A stretch of DNA of 64,000 bases, from assembly GCA_964422145.1 (NCBI GenBank), contig CAYQZV010000004.1, positions 66,888 through 130,887 on the forward strand, given 5' to 3'. Each line of letters begins with the position of its first letter. Within the stretch, counting starts at the first letter, position 1. Below, piece after piece: positions 16,813 through 25,751 of this stretch. The notes beneath the pieces were generated by a model. It had not been told where the DNA came from. It saw nothing but the letters and a program-made list of their open reading frames with translations, and did not search any database. Source of the DNA: JACNKV01 sp964422145. Lineage in GTDB: Bacteria; Fidelibacterota; Marinisomatia; Marinisomatales; JACNKV01. A program made the position numbers and the translations under genes.

Positions 16813-17906
16813 GATATGCTGAGTCCGGTTAGTTTTTCATAATGTCGATAAAGTGTTTCAGCAACATTATGGAGGTTGTGATACTGCTCCACCCATGCTG
16901 CCGATCGCTTTTTCATTTCTCGTAACAATTCAGTGTTATTTACAAGTGCGGTTAATTCAGTATAAAGATTGTTTTCATTGATATTAACAAATGGATGATC
17001 GGGGATGAACTCCTCATAATCCGGAATTAATTCCGTTGCACAGCAGAGTCCCAAAGACAGCGCTTCGATTGAATTCATGCCGTAACCCCAGCCGCCCCGA
17101 TTATAGATTTGATCCACTAAAATATCACTGGTTTGTTTAATGTGAATCGTTTCTTCATGCGGTGTGTTTTCAATCAGTGAAAACTCCACATGATCGTTTT
17201 CTTCGGCAATTTGTTCACAAACAGGGATGATCGTTTCACTCCCTTTATAATATCGATTTGTAGGACTGTGACATATCCTGATCGTTTCACTCACATTGGT
17301 TCGCGGTGAAAACTGACTTGTGTCGTACGGTAAGAACAGGTACTGAATACTCGGGTGTTTTTGCAGAAGGTCGAGTTCACTCGTCAAATTCAGAATGCTT
17401 AAACGGTCAACGGCAGGGATGACTCCGCGCGATCTCATGTCCTGACCGTGGTATGTACATATGATCGGTTTCCCGGCTTTGGCTAATCTTTCAACAAATC
17501 TTCCGTCACGGTATAATCCCATTCCCCATTCGAAGTGATATACATCGTAGTTCATTAAACCATATTGTTCGATGGCCGGCTCAATTTTGAAATGCCAAAT
17601 CCAGTCGCGAAATTGAAAATAGAGCTGTTCAAGAAAACTGTTTGGCTTCCATGTGGGCGGAAAACCTTCTCTTTCTTGTTGATCCCCGTGCTGACCCCGA
17701 TAATGTTGATAATAGCGATGTCGCCCTTTTAAATACCAAGACTGTGTGTTGATAAGAGGAAGATCCAAACAAATTCCCGGATCATATTGATGTTTTGATC
17801 GGTACAGCGTAATAAAATCGCAAGTGTTTCCTCTCGCCTCATGGGCTTTTTTCCATGTGCTTAGGGTGCCGACCGTATTTTCCGGAGATATATAAAGTAT
17901 TTTCAT
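16809..17906 (-). CDS. Glycosyltransferase family 1/4-like protein
   Basis: The 365-residue protein begins 'MKILYISPENTVGTLSTWKK', the usual first strand of a GT-B fold, and contains 'ICTYHGQDMRSRG' (an acceptor-domain His loop), 'ICHSPTNRYYKGSETII' and 'VDQIYNRGGWGYGMNSIEAL', a nucleotide-sugar binding region resembling the GT4 'G-x-x-x-x-E' element. The start is 171 nt from the divergent glycosyltransferase on the plus strand. It is translationally coupled to the next gene through a 4-nt overlap. The polysaccharide context is the main clue to its role. Confidence 0.82.
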   Translation of the reverse strand: MKILYISPENTVGTLSTWKKAHEARGNTCDFITLYRSKHQYDPGICLDLPLINTQSWYLKGRHRYYQHYRGQHGDQQEREGFPPTWKPNSFLEQLYFQFRDWIWHFKIEPAIEQYGLMNYDVYHFEWGMGLYRDGRFVERLAKAGKPIICTYHGQDMRSRGVIPAVDRLSILNLTSELDLLQKHPSIQYLFLPYDTSQFSPRTNVSETIRICHSPTNRYYKGSETIIPVCEQIAEENDHVEFSLIENTPHEETIHIKQTSDILVDQIYNRGGWGYGMNSIEALSLGLCCATELIPDYEEFIPDHPFVNINENNLYTELTALVNNTELLREMKKRSAAWVEQYHNLHNVAETLYRHYEKLTGLSIS

Positions 17907-18017
17907 CGTTGAAATTTTTATTTAACCCACCATGATTTAAGTATTAAACTTGCATAACCAAATTGGAGATTTTGCTTCTGTATCATTCTTGCAGCGATTA
18001 TCTGAATCCATGCACAA

Positions 18018-18040
18018 ATTGAAAACGGACTGTTTTCAAT
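18018..18040. promoter_or_regulatory. Inverted repeat between divergent glycosyltransferase genes
   Basis: The 9-nt arms ATTGAAAAC (18018-18026) and GTTTTCAAT (18032-18040) are perfect inverse complements around a 5-nt spacer, about 38 nt upstream of the plus-strand start. No U-tract follows, so it is not an obvious terminator. It may be an operator or a leader hairpin; this is inference. Confidence 0.3.
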
Positions 18041-18077
18041 CTTCCATAATCATGAATTTAAAACATATTATCCTTTT

Positions 18078-19244
18078 ATGAATCTATTTGTTGTTCCATC
18101 GTGGTATCCAACGAAAATCCATCCGGAGGGCGGAACCTTTTTCCGTGAACGGGCACATATTCTATCGCGTAATGGATTAAACATCACCGTTATTTCTCCG
18201 GTTTTTCATTCATTCCGGGATCTTTTCCAACGAAACAAAATGACTGAAACATGGAAACAAGATCAGGCTCTTGCATTTGCTCAGAAAGAAAAAATTAACT
18301 TATTCCCGAAATGTGAACAACTCGCTTTTCGCTCATACAAATCTCTAACGCTTCGACTGGTAAAGAAGGGAATAGAAAAATTCGGAAAACCCGATGGTGT
18401 GTTTATTCATTCATCCCTTTGGGCCGGAGCGGCGTTAAGTTCGTGGTTAAATCAGGAAAAAATACCATTTGCCGTATCCGAGCATTTGATGGGCTTCATG
18501 CGGAAAAACGGTCTTTCCACCTTTCAAAAAAAGATGATAACCAGAACCTATCAACGTGCACAAGCTGTGGTTGCCACAAGCTCAACTTTAAAGACCAATA
18601 TTGTATCACAGTTCCCCGAAGCTGAATCCAAAATTCGAATCATTCCAAATCCTGCTGATGTGCAATCTTTTCACGCGAGGAAAAGCTCTGGCTGCCCCTC
18701 TCCTTTTCGTTTTATTTATGTCGGTTTATTCCGCCCTGAAAAACGATTGGACCTGCTGTTGGATGCTTTTTCAAAAGTCAAAGCAACACACTCCGAATGT
18801 AAATTGACTCTTATCGGTGACGGTTCTTTACGAAAACCCATTGAGAACCAAATTAAGACTTTAGGACTTGGTTCTTCAGTTACACTAACGGGATATTTAA
18901 AGAAACACCAAATCGCTGATCAATTACAAAACCATGATGCTCTCGTTCTATCCAGCGATGTTGAAACGTTCGGAGTTGCGCCTATAGAAGCTATGGCCAG
19001 CGGGTTGCCCGTCATCGCGACAGAGTGCGGCGGACCATCAGATTATATCACACCGGAAACCGGGCTGCTCGTGCCTAAAAATGATATTCAAAAGTTAGCT
19101 GATGGAATGGTTTATTTGATGAATAATTATCATCAATACTCAACTGAAAAGATTCGATCGTTTGTTGAATCGAGGTTTGGAGATGAAGCTTATTCAGATC
19201 TTGTTCGATCTATGTTCAATGATCTGAAACAAACAACTTTTTAA
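18078..19244 (+). CDS. Glycosyltransferase family 4
   Basis: The 388-residue protein starts 'MNLFVVPSWYPTKIHPEGG', the classic GT4 acceptor-domain opening with 'GGTFFRERA'. The donor domain shows 'FIYVGLFRPEKRLDLLLDAF', 'LTLIGDGSLRKPIEN', 'VTLTGYLKK' and 'EAMASGLPVIATECGGPSDY', which contains the retaining GT4 E-x7-E-type motif region. It is transcribed opposite to the two preceding glycosyltransferases, and its end overlaps the convergent flippase gene by 29 nt. It probably works on the same surface glycan. Confidence 0.92.
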   Translation: MNLFVVPSWYPTKIHPEGGTFFRERAHILSRNGLNITVISPVFHSFRDLFQRNKMTETWKQDQALAFAQKEKINLFPKCEQLAFRSYKSLTLRLVKKGIEKFGKPDGVFIHSSLWAGAALSSWLNQEKIPFAVSEHLMGFMRKNGLSTFQKKMITRTYQRAQAVVATSSTLKTNIVSQFPEAESKIRIIPNPADVQSFHARKSSGCPSPFRFIYVGLFRPEKRLDLLLDAFSKVKATHSECKLTLIGDGSLRKPIENQIKTLGLGSSVTLTGYLKKHQIADQLQNHDALVLSSDVETFGVAPIEAMASGLPVIATECGGPSDYITPETGLLVPKNDIQKLADGMVYLMNNYHQYSTEKIRSFVESRFGDEAYSDLVRSMFNDLKQTTF

Positions 19245-20658
19245 ACTTCGAAATTTCCTCCGAAGTAAACATACCGCTTAAAATCGTCACCACCGGAAAG
19301 GCCGCTGTTAAAGCAAATTTCAATCCAATGGTGAGTGTATAGTTCATTGCGATGATCCCAATGACCAAGAGACTAAGGCCGATTCGAAGCAGTTTTGCCC
19401 ACTCATAGTTAATCGGGTAAATCTTTCTGTTCATAATAAAGAGAAACACCGCCATGATTCCAAAGGATGCGCAGGTTGCAAACGCTGCTCCCATCGCTCC
19501 AAATTGAGGAATGAGCAGAATGTTGAGTCCGATATTTACTCCCGCTCCCAATGCTCGCGTCCAAGCAACTATCCCTGATTTATTTGTGAGAAACGGTCCC
19601 GGAAGTTGTAACAAATACATCGCATCAAAGTAGTAGCCCAAAGCAATCCAAAAAACAATGGATGTCGAAGACCAGAATTCTTCGCCGTAAAATGTAAAGC
19701 CGCCAAAATCAAATTGGATTAATGTATCAACCCAAATGATCAACATCACCCAAATGAAACCCAATATCCATAACACATAGGATGTCACACGGCTGAACAG
19801 CTTTTTCTTTTCGTCCCAATCACCATCTTTTAAGAAAAACGGCTGCCATCCCATATTAAATCCCATCACGACCAATAGCATGAACATACCTAATTTATAT
19901 CCCGCACTGTAAAACCCAACGGCTTCAAGATTTGTCATCCAGCTCAGCAGATAGCGATCCGCCAATTCCATCATCATTGCAAAGATACCGGACAGTAAAA
20001 ACGGTAGTCCGAATCTCATCAGTTTTTGCCAAACTGGAAAGGACAGCATCTTTGCTGAAACTCTCGGAATAATGATCGGTAATGTTAACAACCAAAGAAC
20101 GCCCGACGTAATCAAGTTGCTGAGGAAAACGCCTTCAATCCCCATTTTCACGGATAAGACAAAATACAGATTTAGAGACAGGGATAAACCGACATTCATC
20201 AAACTCATTGTGATAAAATAGTATGGTTTTTCTTCCGATCTTAAAATCAGCATCGGAACAGACCATAGTATGTCTAAGGCTAAAATCCCTGCGAGATACG
20301 GAATATAATCAGCATGCCCGTCACCTAAAATAACTGGAGCTAAGATCGACCGAAATGCCAAAAGGATCATAAAGAAGACACCAGACGTCACCAAATAGGA
20401 TGCATAGGTGTTCGATAAATATTTTTTTCGATCTTGTTGATCCGCGGGGACATAGTGTTTCATCAGCGACGCATCCAAGCCGTAATGAAGAACCACACCC
20501 ATAAACCCAAGGAAAGCGTACGCGAGAGATACAACGCCGTATTCTTCCGCGGAAAAAACATTTGTGTAAAGAGGCAGCAATAAAAACGAGACTAAACGGG
20601 CAAGAATATGTCCGGCTCCATAAATCAGCGTGTGTTTTCCTAAAGATTTAATCAACAA
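19216..20658 (-). CDS. Polysaccharide flippase / Wzx-type exporter (MOP superfamily)
   Basis: The 480-residue protein has about 12-14 hydrophobic segments spread along its length, the topology of Wzx/RfbX oligosaccharide flippases. The N-terminus 'YGAGHILARLVSFLLLPLYT' followed by 'EEYGVVSLAYAF' is the usual signature of polysaccharide biosynthesis proteins. It would flip lipid-linked glycan units across the inner membrane. Its 3' end overlaps the end of the plus-strand glycosyltransferase by 29 nt, so the two messages are antisense to each other at their ends. Confidence 0.92.
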   Translation of the reverse strand: MLIKSLGKHTLIYGAGHILARLVSFLLLPLYTNVFSAEEYGVVSLAYAFLGFMGVVLHYGLDASLMKHYVPADQQDRKKYLSNTYASYLVTSGVFFMILLAFRSILAPVILGDGHADYIPYLAGILALDILWSVPMLILRSEEKPYYFITMSLMNVGLSLSLNLYFVLSVKMGIEGVFLSNLITSGVLWLLTLPIIIPRVSAKMLSFPVWQKLMRFGLPFLLSGIFAMMMELADRYLLSWMTNLEAVGFYSAGYKLGMFMLLVVMGFNMGWQPFFLKDGDWDEKKKLFSRVTSYVLWILGFIWVMLIIWVDTLIQFDFGGFTFYGEEFWSSTSIVFWIALGYYFDAMYLLQLPGPFLTNKSGIVAWTRALGAGVNIGLNILLIPQFGAMGAAFATCASFGIMAVFLFIMNRKIYPINYEWAKLLRIGLSLLVIGIIAMNYTLTIGLKFALTAAFPVVTILSGMFTSEEISKFKKLFVSDH

Positions 20659-20717
20659 GAATACACCTGATACAAGACGGGATTTGTTATATTAATCATT
20701 GTGAAGTACAAACTTGA

Positions 20718-21707
20718 TTAAAACGTTTTTCGGAAGACCTTTCTGATCATTCCGAGCGATCCGAATTCCTCTTTAAACCGAATAAGTGAAGGAGACGGTG
20801 TCAGCGGATCTTCTGCCTTTGGGTTTTGTGACACGCCGAAATCCAAATAAGAAAATCCGTTTTGTTTTGCCCATTTGATTGTTTCAATAATTTGCAGTGT
20901 TGCCGGCTGAGCACCTAAATGATCGTAATCGATCATATTATAAAAAATGATGGCGACATTATCATTGGCAACAAAATTCAACGTCCCCCCGATGGGTTTG
21001 CCGTTTGAGTACATCATCAACAGATGAAGCCGGTTTGGGAGCAGCTGGTTCAGTTTCTCAAGCTCCTCGATTGAATGCGTCGGTTTGGACTGAAACTTCA
21101 TTTTGTTTTTTAATAAAATCGGATAAAACTCATCGAACTTGTGATTCCATTCAGTTGTGATAGCGTGTTCTTGAATAATCTTCTCAAAATACGTTTTTGA
21201 TCTGTGTTTCAATCTGCAAACGTGATTGACTAAATCGTCTTCACTTTTCATCAATGGGATAACGCTCGAGATATAAATTTCATCGACTTGATATTTATTC
21301 CACAGCATCACATACTCGAAGGATTCATTCTGCTGAGTGTGGTAAATCCATGGGGGCGGAATCATAACAACTTCGTGAATGTTCTCTTCTTGGCAATAAC
21401 ACTTAAATTGTTCCAAGATGTCAGAGGCTAAAGCAAAAGACGGATCGTTAATGGCAAATCCGCCATAGCTTGCCCCAGGATGAGAAAACAGTACTTTCTT
21501 CCCATCCTCTTCAATAATTGATCCTGGGAAAACGGCGACGATCTTTTCCCCTTTTTTACATAAAATCGAATGATCTTCAAAAACACGATCAATATGGTAC
21601 GTCAAAAAGTTTCTGAGATGAAACAAGGTACCATTGTTTGAGTTTTTTACAAAGTCATCCCAGCTTTGTTTGTCATTCTCAGTATATCGGTAAATGTTGA
21701 TTTTCAT
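20718..21707 (-). CDS. FemAB/GNAT-like acyltransferase
   Basis: The roughly 329-residue protein has the double-GNAT plan of FemAB-related proteins. Its start reads 'YTENDKQSWDDFVKNSNNGT', a frequent opening of this group. The middle holds 'RLKHRSKTYFEKI', and the C-terminal half 'GKPIGGTLNFVANDNVAIIFYN', 'LGAQPATLQIIETIKWAKQNG' and 'YLDFGVSQNP', matching the acetyltransferase core. ATG 21707 is chosen over TTG 21716. Beside glycosyltransferases and a flippase it may acylate or aminoacylate a surface glycan or its precursor; the substrate is unknown. Confidence 0.82.
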   Translation of the reverse strand: MKINIYRYTENDKQSWDDFVKNSNNGTLFHLRNFLTYHIDRVFEDHSILCKKGEKIVAVFPGSIIEEDGKKVLFSHPGASYGGFAINDPSFALASDILEQFKCYCQEENIHEVVMIPPPWIYHTQQNESFEYVMLWNKYQVDEIYISSVIPLMKSEDDLVNHVCRLKHRSKTYFEKIIQEHAITTEWNHKFDEFYPILLKNKMKFQSKPTHSIEELEKLNQLLPNRLHLLMMYSNGKPIGGTLNFVANDNVAIIFYNMIDYDHLGAQPATLQIIETIKWAKQNGFSYLDFGVSQNPKAEDPLTPSPSLIRFKEEFGSLGMIRKVFRKTF

Positions 21708-21898
21708 TTGACTCAAACATCAGTTAATTAAGTATTATTGATTAAAGAAACTTACTTGAATACGCAGAAGTTCCCTCATCTCTTTTTTGACCGCATGCCA
21801 CATCCTTGGAAATTAGGGGAGAATACATCTATTAGGAAACCTGTTTGTAACTCCGAAAAAGCATCTCTAATTTTCTACCCTAATTTTATAGGAGAAAA

Positions 21899-23185
21899 AT
21901 GGTGAAACCTACAATTTCTGATATTCATGCAAGAGAAATTTTAGACTCAAGAGGAAATCCGACTGTTGAAGTCGATGTCTTTTTATCTGATGGCAGTTTT
22001 GGACGAGCCGCTGTTCCGTCCGGTGCATCTACCGGAGAACATGAAGCTGTTGAGTTACGCGACGGAGACAAAACCCGATATGTCGGCAAAGGCGTTCAAC
22101 AAGCCGTTGCTAATGTTAATACAACTATTCGCGATGCCGTGGTCGGACTCCCGGCTTTAGATCAATCCGGTTTAGATCAATGTATGATCGATTTAGACGG
22201 CACCCCCAATAAATCAAAATTAGGTGCCAACGCAATTTTAGGTGTTTCAATGGCAACTGCATATGCCGCGGCAAAAAGCGTTAATCTACCTCTCTACCAA
22301 TATCTGGGGACAAAAGATGCCTGCACGCTGCCGATTCCGATGATGAACATATTAAACGGTGGAAGCCACGCTGATAACAACGTGGACATCCAGGAGTTTA
22401 TGGTCTTTCCAATCGGTGCAGCGTCATTTTCTGAAGCACTCAGGATGGGAGCGGAAACCTTCCATCATCTGAAAAAAGTTTTAAAAGATCTTGGCTTAAA
22501 CACAGCGGTTGGTGACGAAGGCGGATTTGCTCCGAATCTTCGATCCAACGAAGAGGCGATTGAAGTCATTTTACGAGCCATTGAGAATGCCGGATATAAT
22601 CCGGGGAAGGATATCTTTATCGCTTTGGATGCGGCGGCCAGCGAATTTTATCAAGACGGTAAATATGTTCTCGCATCTGAAAACCGTTCATTAACATCTG
22701 AAGAAATGGTTGAGTTTTTAAAGGATCTCGTCGAAAAATATCCGATTGTTTCCATTGAAGACGGTTTGCATGAAGACGACTGGGGCGGATGGAAAAAACT
22801 AAATGCTGAGTTGGGATCAAAAATACAGATTGTCGGCGATGATCTTACCGTAACAAATATTCTTCGTTTACAGCGTGCGATTGATGAAAAATCCATGAAT
22901 GCGATTTTGATCAAATTGAACCAAATCGGTTCGGTAACTGAAACAATCCAGGCGATTGAAATGGCAAGAGAAAACAACTATGCCGCTGTGATATCTCACC
23001 GCTCAGGAGAAACCGAAGATACCACAATTGCTGATTTTTCCGTTGCGATGGGAATGGGACAGATCAAAACAGGTTCGGCATCCAGAACTGATCGGATTGC
23101 AAAATATAATCAATTAATACGAATTGAAGAGGAACTCGGCTTACAAGCTGTCTTTCCGGGACAAGAGGTGCTTGGAAAATCGTGA
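21899..23185 (+). CDS. eno: Enolase
   Basis: Enolase interconverts 2-phosphoglycerate and phosphoenolpyruvate in glycolysis. The 428-residue protein contains 'HAREILDSRGNPTVEVDV', 'GRAAVPSGASTGEHEAVELRD', the catalytic 'GDEGGFAPNL', the magnesium ligands in 'IALDAAASEFY', 'SIEDGLHEDDWGGW' and 'QIVGDDLTVTN', the base Lys in 'NAILIKLNQIGSVTET' and 'ISHRSGETEDTTIADF'. An AGGAG ribosome binding site precedes the ATG. The gene overlaps ftsB by 4 nt, the eno-ftsB order seen in many bacteria. Confidence 0.98.
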   Translation: MVKPTISDIHAREILDSRGNPTVEVDVFLSDGSFGRAAVPSGASTGEHEAVELRDGDKTRYVGKGVQQAVANVNTTIRDAVVGLPALDQSGLDQCMIDLDGTPNKSKLGANAILGVSMATAYAAAKSVNLPLYQYLGTKDACTLPIPMMNILNGGSHADNNVDIQEFMVFPIGAASFSEALRMGAETFHHLKKVLKDLGLNTAVGDEGGFAPNLRSNEEAIEVILRAIENAGYNPGKDIFIALDAAASEFYQDGKYVLASENRSLTSEEMVEFLKDLVEKYPIVSIEDGLHEDDWGGWKKLNAELGSKIQIVGDDLTVTNILRLQRAIDEKSMNAILIKLNQIGSVTETIQAIEMARENNYAAVISHRSGETEDTTIADFSVAMGMGQIKTGSASRTDRIAKYNQLIRIEEELGLQAVFPGQEVLGKS

Positions 23186-23541
23186 AACGATACCGGACAA
23201 ATCAAAGAAGCAGAAGCTCGCGTCATTCCAATAGACAGGCGCGTGAAGCTCAAAAGAAATTAATGAGATGGGTGCTCTTTTTTATTGCGGCTATTCTCAT
23301 TGTTATCTTCTTCTTTGGCGATCACGGTGTTTACCAATTATATCGATTGCGTTCAGAACGAAAAGCAACTCAATTACTAATCACAGAACTACGCAAAAAC
23401 AAGCAAGTGCTTGAAGCGGAAAAAACACGGTTAAAAACGGACCTTGATTACTTGGAACATCTCGCGCGGGAAAAATACCGCATGGCAAAACCCGGTGAAA
23501 AAGTGTTCAAAGTCTTTGAAAAAGAACCGACTGAACAGTAA
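23182..23541 (+). CDS. ftsB: FtsB/DivIC-type septum formation initiator
   Basis: This 119-residue bitopic protein has a basic, serine-rich cytoplasmic N-terminus (about 30 residues), one membrane segment ('WVLFFIAAILIVIFFFG') and a periplasmic coiled coil ('ELRKNKQVLEAEKTRLKTDL'), ending in 'YLEHLAREKYRMAKPGEKVF', the family signature. FtsB bridges FtsL and FtsQ in the divisome. It starts with GTG inside the enolase stop (GTGA overlap), which supports both the start and coupled translation. Confidence 0.93.
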   Translation: MKRYRTNQRSRSSRHSNRQAREAQKKLMRWVLFFIAAILIVIFFFGDHGVYQLYRLRSERKATQLLITELRKNKQVLEAEKTRLKTDLDYLEHLAREKYRMAKPGEKVFKVFEKEPTEQ

Positions 23542-23579
23542 CGCAGTTCTTCATTAAACCATTAAATTACAGGTTGTTC

Positions 23580-25052
23580 ATGTCAAAAGGAATTACACCG
23601 CAAAAACACGATTACGCCGCTTGGTACACAGATATTGTCGTTAAGGCTAAGCTGGCTGACTACAGTCCCGTTCGAGGATCTATGGTTATCCGTCCATACG
23701 GATTTGCTCTATGGGAGCATCTCAGGGATGCCCTCGATAAAATGATCAAAGATACCGGGCACGTGAATGCTTATTTCCCATTGTTTATCCCGAAATCATT
23801 TTTGTCAAAAGAAGCTCAGCACGTCGAGGGTTTTGCAAAAGAATGTGCAGTTGTTACTCACCATCGTCTTCGCACAACTGAAGATGGAAAAGGCGTGGAA
23901 GTTGACCCTGCGTCCAAACTGGAAGAAGAGCTGATCGTTCGCCCAACGAGTGAGACCATCATTTGGTCGATGTACAAAAAATGGATCAACTCATACAGGG
24001 ATCTTCCTTTGCTGGTTAACCAATGGGCAAACGTCGTCCGATGGGAAATGCGAACTCGACTCTTTTTACGGACAACTGAGTTCCTGTGGCAAGAAGGACA
24101 TACGGCTCACGCGAGTGCAGACGAAGCCCGCGAAGAAGCATTAAAAATGCTGGGAGTTTATCGTCAATTAGCCGAGGATTATTTAGCGCTGCCTGTTCTC
24201 ACCGGATTAAAATCAGAGTCGGAGAAATTTGCCGGGGCAGAACAAACCTACTGCATCGAGGCTATGATGGGTGATAAACGTGCGCTTCAAGCCGGAACAT
24301 CGCATGACCTCGGGCAAAATTTTGCCAAAGCTTTTGAAGTCACTTTCCAGACAAAAGATAATAAAGAAGAGTTTGTTTATGCCACAAGTTGGGGTGTCAC
24401 AACCCGGTTAATTGGTGCGGTCATTATGACTCATGGTGATGACAAGGGTCTGCGCCTTCCGCCACAAATTGCTCCGACTCAAGTGATTGTCATTCCGATC
24501 ACACGAACCGAAGAAGATAAAGCAATAGTAGAAAACTATTTAGATTCGACAATGTCCGAATTAAAAAAACTCGGCGTTCGAGCTCAAATTGATTGGACAG
24601 ATGCGTCTCCCGGATTCAAATTCAATGAATGGGAAATGAAGGGTGTACCGATTCGACTGGAAGTCGGTCCGAGAGATATCAAAAACAATGAAGTCGTCGT
24701 AGCTCGTCGGGATACCGGTGAAAAGACATCCATGGGCGTCAATGAGTTAACCACACGGCTGCCGGAATTGCTAGAAGAGATCCAAACTGAACTTTTCAAT
24801 CAGGCAAAAGTTTTCCGCAAAACAAACACACATACCGTCTCCTCTTATGATGAGTTCAAAGATGTCCTTCAAAATCAAGGCGGATTCATTCGATGCGGCT
24901 GGGACGGAACCGAAGGAACCGAAACCGCCATCAAAGAAGAGACAAAAGCCACAATCCGGGTTATCCCGTTTGATGAAAAACCGGAAGGGTTAACCTGTGT
25001 CTATTCCGGGAAACCTGCGAAACACGAGGTTATTTTTGCCAAAGCTTATTAA
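23580..25052 (+). CDS. proS: Prolyl-tRNA synthetase, type 3 (archaeal-like)
   Basis: ProRS charges tRNA-Pro. The 490-residue protein lacks the editing insertion of the long bacterial type and matches the short type common in Bacteroidetes and Thermus: 'DYAAWYTDIVVKAKLADYSP' and 'RGSMVIRPYGFALWE' (motif 1 region), 'RWEMRTRLFLRTTEFLWQEG' (motif 2), 'CIEAMMGDKRALQAGTSHDL' and 'RLPPQIAPTQVIVIPI' (anticodon-binding domain start). An upstream TTG at 23574 is in frame, but ATG 23580 with AGGT upstream is the better start. It follows ftsB by 38 nt and precedes recO. Confidence 0.97.
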   Translation: MSKGITPQKHDYAAWYTDIVVKAKLADYSPVRGSMVIRPYGFALWEHLRDALDKMIKDTGHVNAYFPLFIPKSFLSKEAQHVEGFAKECAVVTHHRLRTTEDGKGVEVDPASKLEEELIVRPTSETIIWSMYKKWINSYRDLPLLVNQWANVVRWEMRTRLFLRTTEFLWQEGHTAHASADEAREEALKMLGVYRQLAEDYLALPVLTGLKSESEKFAGAEQTYCIEAMMGDKRALQAGTSHDLGQNFAKAFEVTFQTKDNKEEFVYATSWGVTTRLIGAVIMTHGDDKGLRLPPQIAPTQVIVIPITRTEEDKAIVENYLDSTMSELKKLGVRAQIDWTDASPGFKFNEWEMKGVPIRLEVGPRDIKNNEVVVARRDTGEKTSMGVNELTTRLPELLEEIQTELFNQAKVFRKTNTHTVSSYDEFKDVLQNQGGFIRCGWDGTEGTETAIKEETKATIRVIPFDEKPEGLTCVYSGKPAKHEVIFAKAY

Positions 25053-25064
25053 GCCAATCTAAAT

Positions 25065-25751
25065 ATGATTGTTCAATCTCCTGCGGTTGTACTAAAAAGC
25101 TTTCCATATGGGGATACCAGCCTAATTGCCCGCTGCTTGACGCGTGATTTAGGAAAAATAAGTGTAATGGTTCGGGGTGCCCGCAGGAAAAAGAATCCAA
25201 TGGGTGCCTATTTTCAGCCGTTAAGTTTTATCGATTTAATTTTTTATTACAAGCAAACCCGGGAAATTCAAACCATATCCAAAGCGTCTTTTGCTGAACC
25301 CTGGCTGAATATCCAAAACGATCTGAAATCCCTTGCCATCGGATTATCATTAATTGAACTGACTGAACGGGCCGTGACTGATCACGATCCGCATGCAGAG
25401 CTTTTTGATGAACTCGTCATGTGCATCCGGGCATTGGATCAACAATCGCGACCGGTGAACATCATCTACTGGTATTATGAAATGCAGCTGTTAACCCTGC
25501 TTGGTTTCAAACCTGATCTTGCCATGGATGAGTTCCCGGGAATGAGCCTTCCTCCGCTTCATACAACACCGAACAGTTTGAAGATTTTATCGGCACTTCA
25601 ATCCTCCTCGCTTTCCGCAATCCCTGATTTTCTGGTTACATCTGAGGATAAAACAGTGGTTAACCGATATCTTTTATCTCAAATCCATTATCATTTTGAG
25701 GGAATTAAATCCTTGAAATCATTAGAAGTAATTAAGAAAATTCTCTCATGA
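25065..25751 (+). CDS. recO: DNA repair protein RecO
   Basis: RecO loads RecA onto gaps together with RecR and SSB displacement. The 228-residue protein begins with the OB-fold region 'SPAVVLKSFPYGDTSLIARC' and 'GKISVMVRGARRKKNPMGAY', then 'FQPLSFIDLIFYYKQTREIQT', followed by the helical C-terminal domain with 'MQLLTLLGFKPDL'. No C-terminal zinc cysteine cluster is seen. It starts 12 nt after proS and overlaps the following gene by 4 nt (ATGA). Confidence 0.92.
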   Translation: MIVQSPAVVLKSFPYGDTSLIARCLTRDLGKISVMVRGARRKKNPMGAYFQPLSFIDLIFYYKQTREIQTISKASFAEPWLNIQNDLKSLAIGLSLIELTERAVTDHDPHAELFDELVMCIRALDQQSRPVNIIYWYYEMQLLTLLGFKPDLAMDEFPGMSLPPLHTTPNSLKILSALQSSSLSAIPDFLVTSEDKTVVNRYLLSQIHYHFEGIKSLKSLEVIKKILS

